A DNA stretch of 64,000 nucleotides, from the NCBI RefSeq assembly GCF_041260155.1, contig NC_091929.1:25668080-25732079 (forward strand), given 5' to 3'. The notes under the pieces are model-generated. The model worked only from the letters and a program-made list of their open reading frames with translations. It did not search any database and was not told the DNA's origin. The translations under genes were made by a program, and so were the position numbers. How positions within the stretch are numbered: the stretch's first letter is position 1; each line of letters opens with the position of its first letter. Origin of the DNA: Ptychodera flava. Lineage: Eukaryota > Hemichordata > Enteropneusta > Ptychoderidae. Below are positions 1 to 12,389 of the stretch, piece after piece.

Positions 1-1045
1 CTAATGCTGTGCTTTATAAAATCAACCTACCTTCTGCACTCTGAATTATAGTCACCCCAACAACTTGAAACTTTTTTATCACTGCTGCTGAGAAACTGCC
101 ATCACCTTACCACTTCAGAACACTCTTCTGCACAAACAAAAATAATGCGAGAGCTAAAAAATTTGGTATTAATTAAATTTAATCCACCAGACTTTAAAAG
201 CTGATCAACATAATCAACATCAAACTGTTAAGTTGAAAAAATGTTCAAGTGTCCATAAAGTCAAGAACTTCATATTGCCATGACCATGAGCTCTGTTTAA
301 AAGTGTACGCTGTGATTGTCTGTTATGGTTTCAGTTATTGCTTGACCTGTCATCTTGAGGTTGTCCTATGCATAAGCTGGAAAAAATAAAAAACATCAAG
401 TAAGATATGGAGCTTTTTAAGTTTATAACAAAAATATGTAATATGTTAGAATTGCTAAAAGCTGACAATTTTGACTCTTTCAACAGCTATTAAACATTGA
501 AGAATGAAATTTGCATGTAGTCAGAAAATAAAGAAACTATTATATACCCTCAATTTGCGAATGATCCAATGTGATTTGTTGTACAAGTATAAATCTGTTC
601 ATATTGCAAATACCTTCAAACTAGTATATCCATAGACAGTAGAATCAATGACATAAAACAAAATTTATTTTTTCATATGATTTATCCCGCGGGAAAAAAT
701 GTTGATTTCCCTCTTTATTAAGTCAATGAATCTTTAAAGTTATTCATGTACGGAATAAGACAGAAACGTTGCCATAAAAATTGATCTGTACTTGATCTTA
801 ATGTATATATGCCAGAACATTTTATCCAAGTATGTTATTACCTCATTTAAAGTTCATGAGTCAATATTGTATGATTTGCAAAGGTTCAAGCGAAGTAAAT
901 GTTTATTGGTATAATTCAATTAAAATTATACACAGTCTACTATGTAACGTCCACTCATTTGGTTTGAGTACACTTCATTGCATATGTACATGAACGTTCT
1001 CAAGTCAAATTGGAACGCAGCATAGGAAAAAGGTAGGTTTTTGTA
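1..1045. other. AT-rich stretch without a clear gene
   Basis: I see no long ORF or repeat boundary here. On the minus strand, near 20-150, there are splice-like sites (GTAAGG and GTAGGT donors, CAG acceptors) and a short open frame reading QFLSSSDKKVSSCW. That could be a small exon of the minus-strand gene further right, but nothing ties it to that gene. Confidence 0.3.
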
Positions 1046-1812
1046 TTAAAGGCGAGTTCACCAAAGAAGATTTTTAATATTTGTTTTTGGTCACTTATTC
1101 AAGAATTGCCATTTTTGCCATTTATAACTTGATAATTTTTACAAAAATGGATAAAAATAGTGGCAGAAGTTGCATTTTTGGGCTTCATCAACTAAATTTA
1201 TTTTGAATGATGAGAAAAATAGACCAAGCTTGGCGCTTTCATCAAATGATATGGCAGGGGGCATCTTCTGATTGGTATGGCATTGTCCACTCTCTCACAT
1301 TCATGCAAGGCTGTGAGTATTTGCATAGTAAATGTGGTAAATGAAATGAAAAGTGACCCAGCAGGGACTTGCACAGAAGCCGCCAACTTAGGAATTGACT
1401 TTTTGGTAATGAGGATCAGTCATACAAATGATGCAGCCAGAGAAATGCAATTTTGGGGGTTAAAAGTTGTGACTCACCCCAATATACAAATAATAAACAA
1501 AATAATTAAAAATAATCGTATAGTGGGGTGAGTCACAATTTCAAATAAAAAAAAATACACAATAGTTATGTAAATACACAAAGCCTGGTGTAAACGTTAC
1601 TGACAATGCCATACCCATTGGAAGATGGTCCCTGCCATATGACCTGATGAAAGCACCAATCTTGGCAGCTTTTCCCATGATGAAGCCCTATAATGCAACT
1701 TCTGCCACAGAGTTTATCTTATTTGTAAAAATCTGCGCAAGTTATAAATGGAATAATTGACCTTCAAGCGAGAACATATGTAAATATCACCCCTGGAAAA
1801 CTCCCTCTTTAA
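1046..1812. mobile_element. Non-autonomous TTAA-flanked DNA transposon, long inverted arms
   Basis: The arms at about 1050-1300 and 1600-1808 are inverted copies of each other; for example GGCAGAAGTTGCATT and ATGGTATGGCATTGTC-type words recur in reverse complement. The outer tips read AAAGGCGAGTT on the left and AACTCCCTCTTT on the right. Both are bounded by TTAA (1046-1049 and 1809-1812), the target site of piggyBac and Kolobok-type elements. The centre (about 1300-1600) has no transposase. The arms are diverged, so this is an old copy. Confidence 0.65.
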
Positions 1813-2098
1813 GCCAAGCTCGAGTTGCACAGACTCACTGAGAGTACTATTCATTTAGGAATCCTAAGGTTGAACTTTACTTACCATTTAATGCTTCAAG
1901 GTTATGTATGGGTCAGTCTTTGATACCCAGCTCGTAGTTGTTTACTTTTGTGAAACAAAGCTCTGTTTAAGAAAAAAGGTGAAGTACATTATTATAAACA
2001 CATGATTAGTAATAGTTCCATTTGATGTTTATATTCTGCTCCCCACAGAATCCTTAAAAAGTACTGTGCATTGTTTGAAAACATGTCCTTCACACGTG

Positions 2099-3944
2099 TA
2101 AGGCCAAAATAAAAAATATGTGCTGTTCCGATTACCCGACCTACCCTAATTTTATCCCCCCGACCCTAGACTTTTTAGAGCTTCGTAAACCCGGAAGTAA
2201 AAATAATGATATGAAAAAACGTGAAACGCATGAAATTACAGCTAGTTTTCAATCGGGTTCGAACCCACAACATACAGCATCAGTCGCCTAGCATGAAACT
2301 AATTTTAGTTCGATTTTGATACTTTTTGATCTACTTCAATAAAATGTTGTTGAAACAATACCACGCGTAAATTTCCGTACGCTGATTTTGCACATGAAAG
2401 CCTCAGCAAGTTGAGAGTTACGTTCACAAAAGTTCGTTGCCCTAGCCCGATAAGGTTTCTGTGTCACATCATCTCTGCACGATCGAGAAAAGGAGACAAA
2501 CTGAAGGTTTTATGCATTATATGAATGTCCATAACATTGAAAATAATTCTGATAGCAAAATTGACACGAAATATTGGACTTAATATTGGACTTTACTGGT
2601 ACAGATACGTGCTCAGTGCAGACTGAACAAGCATTGAAGCAAGCTGTGGTGTCAATGGGCACATGGGCCCGGATTTTGAATTCAGTTAACAGACACTGAC
2701 TCATTTTTCAGAGCAAATAAACCCTAAAATTAACTGTCGGTGACAACCAACCTTTCTGTTTGTTATTTTCCCCATTCTAAAATGACTGAAAAAAGCAACT
2801 GGAGCAAATCTGATATCGAGAAAAACTCAACTCCGCATTGAAATCAAAACAAGGGATCTGACCCTCTAAGTTGTTCGTTTTAGCTCTACTGAGTCTGCGC
2901 ACAAAACTACAAGACCAGCCTAGGTCACTACAAAAACACAGCTCACTGGTTTGCAAAGGGCAATGTTGATCCAAACTACAGTAGTGAGGGATGATATACG
3001 CACAGTAAAAACGTGACAAACAAGCACATTATTTTTTCAGAAGCTACAAAACATTCTTTTATAACTACAATAGATTTTTTTCTTGGCTTGTGTAGTGCAG
3101 ACAGTGCAGTAAAAAATGAAAAAAATCCCTTGAATACACAATAATGGCTGGCTGTTGTTAATTTTGATGTTTGAATGTACATTAAGCCCTATGAAAGCAA
3201 ACTTACAGAATATGTACAAACAAACATACAGAATATTTAAGCATGAGGGAATATGCTACAATTTTTAGGGATATTAAAACTTATGAATATTAATGAGCCG
3301 TCCGCCACTCTTGGAAGCCCTATACATTCACAACAGTGACACCCAAATTTGTTGACTTTGAAAAAATCTTATAGAGGATGGTGTTTGGAGCCAGCAGCTT
3401 GGATTGTGTAAGCAAGTGATTTATGGCTTGTAGTATGTATATCACAAGTGACATCACTGCAACATTAAAACTTACATAAGATGTCCTCAAATGTTTCAGT
3501 TAAATCCCCCCAAAATTTTAAAATCCCCCTGAAAAATTCCAGGAGAGGGGGGACCAGTCCCCCTGGTATAGTATCCTAGATGAAACACTGCATTGATCAC
3601 CGTAAATATTGTGTTGTGTCAGTTCTTACAAGTCAGACTTACCTGTGGATAAAGAGTTCACTTTCCTGTCAAAGAATTGTAATTTTAGCCATATCAATTT
3701 CAAATTCCGTGGCAGTCTAATAAACCACAAATTTCAATTCTACTGATGAATATTTTATTTTAATAAATTGGTATTCAATTTGAGTGCGTTTCATGAGGAA
3801 ATTGTTCACTGTTAGTTTGTTTGAACGCATACAAAATGCACATTGAGAAATAAAAAAAAATGAAAAAAAAAAAAATTTCCCTACCTACCTACCCTATTTT
3901 TGAAAACCATGTAATCGGAACAGCACAATTTTTTTTTGGCCTAA
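2099..3944. mobile_element. PIF/Harbinger-like non-autonomous element, 1.84 kb
   Basis: The element spans 2102-3941. Its ends are inverted copies starting GGCCAAAA and sharing TGTGCTGTTCCGATTAC. It is flanked by a 3-bp TAA duplication (2099-2101 and 3942-3944), the TWA target typical of PIF/Harbinger. No transposase is visible. The interior holds a tRNA-derived SINE fragment (about 2240-2310, minus) and, near 3492-3590, a small hairpin with TGTTTCA/TGAAACA tips and a GGGGGACTGGTCCCCC-type core that may be another inserted MITE. Confidence 0.65.
2240..2310 (-). repeat. tRNA-derived SINE fragment
   Basis: On the minus strand it reads GGCGACTGATGC, then TATGTTGTGGGTTCGAACC. This is a box B (GGTTCGAACC) with the same flanking words as the better SINE copy at 10.5 kb. 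Box A is not clearly preserved. Confidence 0.5.
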
Positions 3945-4741
3945 TCACTATTGTTACTGTTGATAAATGAAATCTGTCCAGTTATACATTAGTATACTGA
4001 AATAATCTGCTTGATCTAATGAAATATTTCGTCTACAAAAAAAACCCTATCAACTGTGCTCTCGCTGTCGCTCATAATGTTCATAAATTGAGAACAAATA
4101 TAAAAATTTACGGGAAAAAGTAAATGTATGATTGGCCATTTACAATTTTGTTATTTTTGTAGCCTGATTTATTGTTAAGTTTATGAATTCTCAGGAAATA
4201 TTCTGTCATATCTTGTCTTTCAAAAACTACTCTGCCCCTATCATCAGCCTTTGATCGACACACATGGTGATAGCACAGCCCTCTACTGTGGTGATAGCCA
4301 GCTTTGGAATTTGACTTTGCCTGCATGAGCAGTGAAGTCCTGCCTAGTGAATAATTATCAAATTTCTAAGCAATCGGATTTACGGTTTCAGAGGAGAAGG
4401 CAATTGTTGACGGACGACAGATGGACAGATGACAACTGAGAAAGTAGCCTGTTTGATAAGCATTGAATTCAGGCAGCAGAGGAAAAAAATAAGAGAAATT
4501 GCTAAAAACACAGATAAATAAATATCACCACAATTTTAATAAATCTGACAGAGGTCAACCCAAGGATCGTGAATATAAATTTTCAAAACAAAATGATTTT
4601 TTTGACCAAAAACGCTAAAAATTGCCCCCAAGTTACAACCATAGAATAATTAACCACAATTCTTGGCTTGGCTGTCTGACTGAATTCAATTTTGCCGATG
4701 CATTTTATAACAACACAGAAATACAAATGATTTAGCAACAG

Positions 4742-5129
4742 TAGCCCTGCGTACAGGTCTGTGTGTTCTCGGCGTTATACGGCTTCCACCACAGCCTTGC
4801 AATGGTCTATGGAGATAACTGGGGCTGATCCGGACCTTAACAAAAACACGGTCTTTTTTGCCGAAATTCTGCTCTATCGGGGCAAAATCCTTTCCCTGCC
4901 TACCTTTACCTCCTAACCGACCCAAGAAAAGATGCGATGAACTTCTCCTAACGTCCAAAGCCGTTCGTTTTCTGAAACATAACGTACTCGACAGGTTGTT
5001 TACCACTTTGCCCATGGAGGTCGCCATTTTGAATCTCGCTGCAAGAACACAGTTATCTCCATAGACCGTTGCAGGGCTGTGGCTGTGGCCGTATAACGCC
5101 AGGAACACACAAACCTGTCCGCAGGGCTA
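4742..5129. mobile_element. 384-bp MITE with about 75-bp inverted repeats, TA target
   Basis: The element spans 4744-5127. Its left arm (GCCCTGCGTACAGG and onward to GGAGATAACTG near 4822) is repeated in reverse at 5051-5127 with roughly 90% match by eye. It is flanked by TA on both sides (4742-4743, 5128-5129), suggesting a 2-bp TA target duplication as in Tc1/mariner-type elements. The 230-bp core has no long ORF of its own. The family is not recognised. Confidence 0.65.
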
Positions 5130-7046
5130 AAACTACACTTACCCTGAGTAATGTAGATGGCATCAAGGGTGGTTTTGTCATCATTCTGCTGCCATTACAT
5201 GGCAACATTTGAATTCGTGTCAACCACTGGTGGTACAAACTCATGCAGTGACGCCGTCTCGAGAGTCAAATCGCCATTGAATCGCCAGTCTTCCAGGACA
5301 TGCAGAGGAATCCGCTACAATGGTATTTTACAGACTCAACTCATTTTCTGACGTCTGAATCGTTCTCACAACACACCAAAGTCATGATTTCTTGTGTAAA
5401 AATGACAGCGATTACACAGCAACGGAGCTGACACCGGCAGCTGCAAGCTGTCTACGTGGCAGCCTTGAACAGTTCAAATTGAATGTTGATGTCAAATTGA
5501 CGTTCAAACTGATCAAGCCTCGTTCTGGTTCATAACGGAAGTCAAGCGTCGACCCCGTTTTACTTGCGATCAGAAGATTCGATTCGCTGGGATTTTTTGG
5601 CAACTAATTGAAATGTCTGTGCACACAATTTATACGACAATTACGGTTACGATTCTTTGTTTAGAACAAAAACAAGCGTTTTTAAGGTGTTCATTTAATG
5701 ACCTCTGACATCACATGACTTACCTTTGACACGGAGTCAGCTGTGTACCCTTGATACTATTGATAGACTCATTCAATCGCGCAGCTCAGAGCTGTACTAT
5801 GAGCATAGAGTAAGTACAAATCTAATGTATTTCGTGCGTCCATCCTTGAAATATTTCGTGAAAGTTACTCAAGATGCTTTTAAAGACTACTAGAAACTAA
5901 TTCTTCGTTAAGGGAATATAATTTAAGCAAACTTTAGTTTTGCAGCGAGGCATTCTTGTAAACCCGGAAGTAAGCCCCCTCAAACCGCATATCATTTGCA
6001 TCTATTTGTCGGCTACATGGACTGTGTGCCCCTCTTTTTCTACCTCCATGCTATAACGTAGAGTGACCGTGGCTCTATCGACGACTGAATATCCCTACTG
6101 AAACTCAATTTGTTTGTGTCGTAGGGCTGACAATTAACCACATGGTATTTTCGACTCTGACAGTAACTGCTTTCAAGTCACTCGATGTTGAAAACAAAAA
6201 CCAAATCTACATGAAGATCTTATTGGTCCAGTGCTCGTAAATATGTGTCGTAAATTTAAACAATGAATGTTTACAAACAAAGATGACATTTTTTGTTACC
6301 ACTCAAAATTATCAATGTTATATGCGATTTAATTTTGGTCAAACTTTGGTCAAACTATTGTTTTTCGCCAAAACTACTTGCCTTATAGCTTTGATATTTG
6401 GTATGCGGGTTAATGGGGATAATAAAATGTGATGAGTCTTTCAAACGATGACGAAATCTACAATTTTGTAATTTGGGGAATTTTTTACAATTTTTTCGTC
6501 GAAGAAAAAGGGTTTCTCAAAAATTACAAGTCTGATAGCTATGATATTTGGTATGCAGGTTTCTACAGATAAGATGTGCTTTATTTTATAAAACTGCACT
6601 TCAGAAAAAAAAACCAAGTCAGCAATATGCATATACCGGTATTAAACATATTTATCTCATGTAAACAGTGCATGGCCTGAAATCCGCTCTCAGACTTACC
6701 CGTTTCAACATGAATGCAAAACAAATAACATGTATGGTATATGTATACACAGCACGAACAGAAGTGTCCCTGGGCTTAAACACTTCAGTAGCTATTTGTA
6801 AATATCTTTTAGGCATATTGATTTCCAACTATCATGAACTGTTTATCAATCTGGCATGCTAGAAGCTAGTTTTCACTTTGTCATTTCGGTAAGGGGTGTT
6901 ATCGTGAAGTCAAGTGAGACCTAGAATTCTAAGTTAAAAAATTGGATCATGTAAAGGCAGCAAACAAAATTCCATATTCCAACTGATTCAAATGAAGGCA
7001 GCCCACGACCAAAAGGCTGTTAGAAAACTCTTGATTTATCCACAAC
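5130..7046. other. Intergenic stretch with degenerate repeats
   Basis: No convincing gene. The phrase ATAGCTTTGATATTTGGTATG occurs twice in diverged form (near 6383 and 6534). Similar wording recurs at 17.6 kb and in the 39-41 kb array, so this is probably an old copy of a dispersed repeat. Short ORFs here look like chance. Confidence 0.4.
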
Positions 7047-7050
7047 TTAC

Positions 7051-10000
7051 TCCTTGTGAGAATCAAATGAAGCTGCAGGAATGGCAAAATCTGACTGTGA
7101 GGAAGCATCAGAGGTATTTCCGCTACACTTAGGAGACCTGATTTTCGTCAACACACGCTGTGCAAAGGCTTTTTGAGAAGTGATTTCCAATGCTTCTGTT
7201 AATACAAACAGAAAATGGGTAAGTATCATGGGGGAGAGGGGGTATCATCCTCCTTATATCATAAAAAGTATAAAGGCAAAAAATGGTCCTATAAAATTTC
7301 AATGTATACATAACACAGTCCATTTATTTCAAACCATATACACCTGGTATCAGGAATTCATACAGATGAAATCTACAGCACACAGGGTATACATTGACAC
7401 AGGTTATGACCACACGAGCACACAGGGTATACATTGACACAGGTAAATGATCATATGACCAGAGAACAAATCTGTTCTTTAACCCTTTCACCCCCAGTTC
7501 CATGTATACAGGTCCAACTTTACCATAGCAAACAATGGATTTGGGACAAACCATGGTCGTGAAAGGGTTAATTTAGGAAATATCCGGCTAAGACATTTTT
7601 TAAATAAACCTTAATGATAGTACATGTTGTAATAACATAGGATGTTGCTAAATTTAAGCAATAAAGCACACCCAGTGATGGTATACCAAAAGTTTTTGAC
7701 CAGTTCACGATGTATATGCACGAGTGATAGCTTGTGCATATATGGAGTGAAGTGGTCAAAATAGCGTAGTAAACGGTCGCTGGATGTGATTAACTGCTAT
7801 TATATCATGACAATATATTGAAATTCTGGGGTGGAACGTAAAAAACCCAGAATTTCGCTCAAGCTGAGAGCTTGTGCGCATGCCAGTCGTGGTATATTGC
7901 CAATATAACATGGTTCTTTTTGCACCTTGACCAATCAGATCGCTGTAGTTGCATCATCAATATACTTGTATGATATAATAACATAAATTTCTTTATGAAA
8001 AGGTAAAACAATATTGAATTTATTTGTTGAATTTGTAGTTTGTTGATGACTGCATCAGATTACCTTTGCCTCAGTTTGTGGGGCTATGGTCACAATATTC
8101 AAACAGAAATTCTGGCACTGTAAATCTTTTCACACGGGAAAAAAAGGCATACAGAACAGAGAATGGCAGGCAAAACCAGAGCAACCTTGCCATGTCCATA
8201 AAAGGAATGGTTAAGGAACTCACTGTGTTGTTGATATTTTGTCCATGACTACTTGATTAAACACATGTATACACATGCAATTCTATGCAATGCTTATATG
8301 CACTACCTAACACCCTGAGCTAAAAGTCACAAATAATTTACTTAAGATTCAAAATGCCAGGAGAGAGATATTTATCTGCTAACTAGTTGGTTAAGCCAGG
8401 GCACAGTACAATAAATTACCCACAATTCTCTTTGATTTGTATCCTTGAAGGTTACTGTCCTAAAAACTTTTTCAGTTCTGCATGTAAGCACTAATGTGCA
8501 GCATCAGAATAATTTTTAAATAATATCATGTAAAAGTACGTTTTGATATTTCAGTGAAACTTTCAAAATAACCACTGAACAACCATAAAAGTCACATTCT
8601 TTAGGTACTACAAATGCCTTGCTTTTTGGGTAGCAAGTTATGACGAACTGAAGGGGTCATTCTCTGAGAAAACTTAGCATGCAAATTTCTATTGTCACTT
8701 CCATTGCAAAAAATCAATATCCTTTTGTTTCATAAAATGGGTGCAACTAGTCTCGCTACTTTCCATCACATTATTCTGTATGGCTGAGGACACAATCTCC
8801 GGCAAATTTCACAAATATGCCATCTCCTCTCTCAATTATGCATAATTTTCCAAATTATTTAAAATGAGAATTGAGAAGAATGGTGCACATAAAAGTAATT
8901 TTTCAAAATTTTGATAAATAGTCTGTGAATTTGTCTACACATGGGAGACATGGTAGACTTCACTCGGGTATCTCCGAGGATACAAATCGCAATGAATTAT
9001 GGGAAATCTACAGTACCATGCAGGGTTAACATAGATACTTACTTTCACTTTTCAGCATTTCCTTTTCAGAATGGTCATCATCTGATAGAGATATGGCACG
9101 TTTTTTGTCTTCGACTTTGCTTGAACCACCTTTAAAATATCTGAAGAGAAATAAAAAATAGTGACAGCTCATTGACTTGGGTGGCACTCAAACGATTAAA
9201 ATGAATTGTGGTATTCTCTTCTCATTACAGTCATCTATTTGTTAAGGGCAGTAGGCAGGCAAATTCCAGTAAGGTTCTCCATGTACTTTATAAGATAGCA
9301 GCAGCAAAGACTCCTGGCTTCCAAATCATTTAGCTAAATCACAGAATAAGCACTGCCAGTTGTTGATCTATCAGTGCTTTTTGTACATGAAAGAGTATTG
9401 GAGTTCAAAAAGATACTTACTCTCCTTTTTTGATTGTTTCTCTGGTGGGACATAATCATCATCATAATCATCATCATTATCATAATCATCATCGTCCTCT
9501 TCATCAGAGACAGCACTGATACACTCCAGCTTTTGATTAGTTTTCTGTTTTTGAACCTTTGAACTACCTGAAGAAAAATAAATTTTGACAATCAGTATGG
9601 CCATTCTTCTTTACAGAGCAGGAAGCTCAGTCAGTAATTGATGTGCCTGTGATTTTTTGTACTTGCAAGAATTTTATTGTTGGGTTTTAAATGATAAGTG
9701 AGCTTTGTGAAGTCATCATCAGAGATGGTAATGATTGTCCCTGAACAGAGAATGAAGAACAATATTTTCCAACAAGTAAATGAAAGCACATACAGGTACT
9801 CATATTACTGTCATGGAAGCTCAGTCGTCATTAATTTGACCTGCCTGTTTTGTTTAATGACATGTGTATAAAAAACATTGTGAAAGATTTTCATTTGTGG
9901 ATTTTCTCAATACTTACTACCAGTTTTTCATTTTTTTTCTCTGACAAGAACTGACATGCACATATGTTTTTGAAGTTTATTCTGTTGAGTCATCATCATC

Positions 10001-12389
10001 GGAGACAGTAGATATGCTTCTTTTTTCGATTTGTTGTATGTCCGTGAACAACCTGAGATCTACCTGAAGATAAATATTTTTTAAAACATCAATTACAGCT
10101 CATTCTCCCATAATTATTCTGTTGGAAGCTGATAGTCATAATCACATGTGTCTCTGTTTGGTTTAAAGGGACAAGGTTGCCCTTTTTTCATGAATTTTGT
10201 TTGATACGAGATAATGCTTATATTGTTTGACATGTTGAAAGATACTGATTGAATGGGTGACCATGCATATATTGACCCCGATTCTAGACAAATTAAAGAA
10301 ACAATGGCAAAAATGAATGAATGGCCATGACCATTAATTCATTTTCGCCATGGTTTCATGTATCGTGTCTAAAACTGGGGTCGAATATATGCATGGTCAC
10401 CCATTCAATCAGTATCTTTCAACATGTCGAACAATATATAAGTAATATCTCGTATCAAACAAAATTCATGAAAACTGGGCGACTTTGTCCCTTTAAGAGT
10501 GGGGATTTAGCTCAGCGGACCTGTCTGTTGCCTGTCCGCTAGGCGACTGATGCCATATGTTGTGAGTTCGAACCAGCCATATTATATTGAAGATTTTTCT
10601 CCATGCTACCATTTTCAATCTTTCCTTTTATGAGAACTGACGTATCATGTACATACCTCTGTTGTTTTCCATTAAGATCTACACAGAAACCTACCTTCCT
10701 CAGTGCACTTTGAGGAACTTCTTGCATACACACAAAATAGATTAATAATTACCTTTTTTTGCCATCAATTGGGCTTTCAAGACTTTTTCTTTATCAGCTG
10801 AAAACAAGACAATAGCATATAATATAATCAAAGTTACATTCAGGGACATATTTGTAATCATAAAACAAAGTGCATTTAATTATATATGCATTCAACAGGA
10901 TCATAGCACTGTCATATTGGAAAAGGAAAATATTTCAAGAACTACAAATTACAGAGTTCTAACATTTTGTAAATGCAATTCCCAATAAATATTATCTCCA
11001 TACAGTAAAGAGTTCAGTGGCAAAGGTGGCAAGTTTTTTTTTTCTAGTTTGTTGAGCTTTTGGTGTATCTTGGATGACAATCTTTATCACAATAACAAAG
11101 ACTGAAAATAAATATAGAAAAGAGGACTGTTCGTATTATTAAAGTCTTAATTAACATTTTTCAATTTAGCTTGTGAATACCCTTGAACTATTATTTGGGG
11201 TAATTGTTAAACTTTGTGGTTCAATAGAAATGTAAAATTTAAGATAGTCCTTATATGTTCAGATGGGATACACCATTTCAGTAAAATATCTGGTCACCAG
11301 TTTCCTATAAAAGTTCTACCAAGTAACTTAGTAAGTCAGGAATTTCGCAATAAGTACATTCAGAATTAAAACAAACATTTTATATAATTTCGTTATAGAC
11401 CTGAATAAAACCTACTTGAAATTTCAATTATTTTTGCTTCTAGCATGATACTTTTCCATGGCGCCACAACGCAATCTCCTTTCTTCAAAATAGTTGAGTC
11501 TTGCCCAGACTCGCCATCATGAGTCTCTACTACACAGGCTCTAATACATTTGATACATATCCATCCTCTGTGTATTGAACAACAACCCATTTCTCTGAAA
11601 TTGAAAATATATACACCATCAGTTTGTCATTGGAAAGAGGCATCAGAGAACATTCACCCTCTAATGACATATTGGCTCCTCCTAGCACTTTTAAAAGTGT
11701 AACTAACCTAATGTTAGTCGCACATCTGAGATATAAACATACCTTAAAATTCTGGCATACACTGACCTCTGTACATTTCACTGTATTTTTTCGAGCAAAA
11801 TCTATCCGTCTGTTTAGTGATGTATAGTGAACGTGTTAATGCTTCACGAAAACTCAACAATAGGACTGAATGTATCGTTTGATCAGTGTTGAAGGGGAGA
11901 TCGCTGACAACTATTCCACGTCACTTTAAAAGCCAAACAGAAGGCGGGCGGCTGTGTCATGTACATTGGAACCTGTTATCTGACAGCCATGTTGAAATAG
12001 TGGAAATCAAATCGCAAAGTAAAACAGACGTTTTGTACGATCAGCAGTACAGAACTGCGGAAAATGTTCGTTACTATAGCGTAATCTTTGGCGATTGATT
12101 AAAGCATAATACCAACAGACCATACATGAAACTGGCAGATATCAATCTCGTAACGGTTACCCAAAGTGACACCACCTCGAGCGAAGCAATGCATAACTGA
12201 AGATGTTGCTGCTCATGCAAGACGTACGATGAAACAAACGATAGAGCGTAATTTGCGCGAACCATTACTAATTAAGCGGTTGTGATGAACTTGAAAATAC
12301 GGAGACTACTCTGTACACGATAGAATTGAGATCTGCTTACCTTGATCTGGAGAAATAGTGCATTTCACGCGTCTGGTATTTGCCGACAT
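7051..12389 (-). CDS. Multi-exon host-like gene, function unknown; N-terminal KW..VQYTEDG module
   Basis: I assembled this by phase-compatible GT-AG exons. They are 12341-12389 (start ATG at 12389, MSANTRRVKCTISPDQ), 11416-11594 (EKWVVVQYTEDGYVSNVLEP, later KKGDCVVAPWKS and EAKIIEIS), 10753-10797 (TDKEKVLKAQLMAKK), 9421-9567, 9043-9129 and 7051-7195. The first exons resemble the N-terminal module I associate with invertebrate BEN-domain-type proteins, but no BEN domain is seen and the 3' end is unresolved. Exons 9421-9567 and 9043-9129 are duplicates, each starting GSSKV and leading to an acidic SDD/SDEE stretch. The second exon is 179 nt: its two halves are in different frames, so it lacks one base relative to the expected phase. 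That means an assembly error or a damaged allele. The start lies in the promoter region shared with the plus-strand gene at 13.6 kb. Confidence 0.55.
7377..7445. repeat. Short tandem duplication
   Basis: The phrase GCACACAGGGTATACATTG, followed by ACACAGGT, is present twice about 40 bp apart. A recent local duplication with no coding content. Confidence 0.7.
7479..7571. mobile_element. Tiny TTAA-flanked MITE (85 bp)
   Basis: The ends read CCCTTTCAC and GTGAAAGGG (7483-7567), flanked by TTAA at 7479-7482 and 7568-7571. The core contains short inverted words (CCATGTATACAGG, CCATGGTC) but no ORF. Confidence 0.5.
9980..10063 (-). pseudogene. Degenerate third copy of the GSSKV exon
   Basis: After a CTTCAG acceptor the minus strand reads GRSQVVHGHTTNRKKK, followed in a shifted frame by TVSDDDDSTE. 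This matches the layout of the two good exons at 9421-9567 (GSSKVQKQKTNQK then AVSDEEDDD) and 9043-9129 (GSSKVEDKKR then SLSDDD). No donor is seen at its end. Phase runs cleanly from the exon at 10753 to 9421 without it, so it is probably a dead tandem exon copy inside an intron. Confidence 0.45.
10163..10496. mobile_element. Fold-back TTAA MITE, about 330 bp
   Basis: The sequence starting TTAAAGGGACAAGG is almost fully palindromic. Words such as TTTGATACGAGATA, CAACATG..AAAGATACTGATTGAATGGG and CATGCATATAT in the left half return in reverse complement in the right half, ending TTTGTCCCTTTAA. TTAA flanks both ends (10163-10166, 10493-10496). The two arms differ at only a few bases, so it is fairly young. 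It lies in an intron of the minus-strand gene and directly abuts a SINE. Confidence 0.75.
10499..10600 (+). repeat. tRNA-derived SINE head
   Basis: The sequence GGGGATTTAGCTCAGCGG carries a Pol III box A (TAGCTCAGCGG), and TGTGAGTTCGAACC about 50 bp on carries a box B. The stem arms do not pair as a working tRNA, and the sequence runs on into an AT-rich tail, so it is a SINE head. A second copy sits at 2240-2310. Confidence 0.65.

Noticed and set aside
1898-1990. Minus-strand exon with a GTAAGT donor near 1880
   Set aside because: No acceptor leaves an open frame of matching phase with the exon at 7051-7195.
10499-10575. Possible tRNA gene (box A and box B present)
   Set aside because: The acceptor and anticodon stems do not pair, and a second copy sits at 2.2 kb with an unrelated flank, as expected of a SINE.
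10695-10720. 26-nt minus-strand exon (EVPQSALRK) with splice-like edges
   Set aside because: It would shift the following exon out of phase. Direct joining of 10753-10797 to 9421-9567 keeps phase, so it is probably chance.
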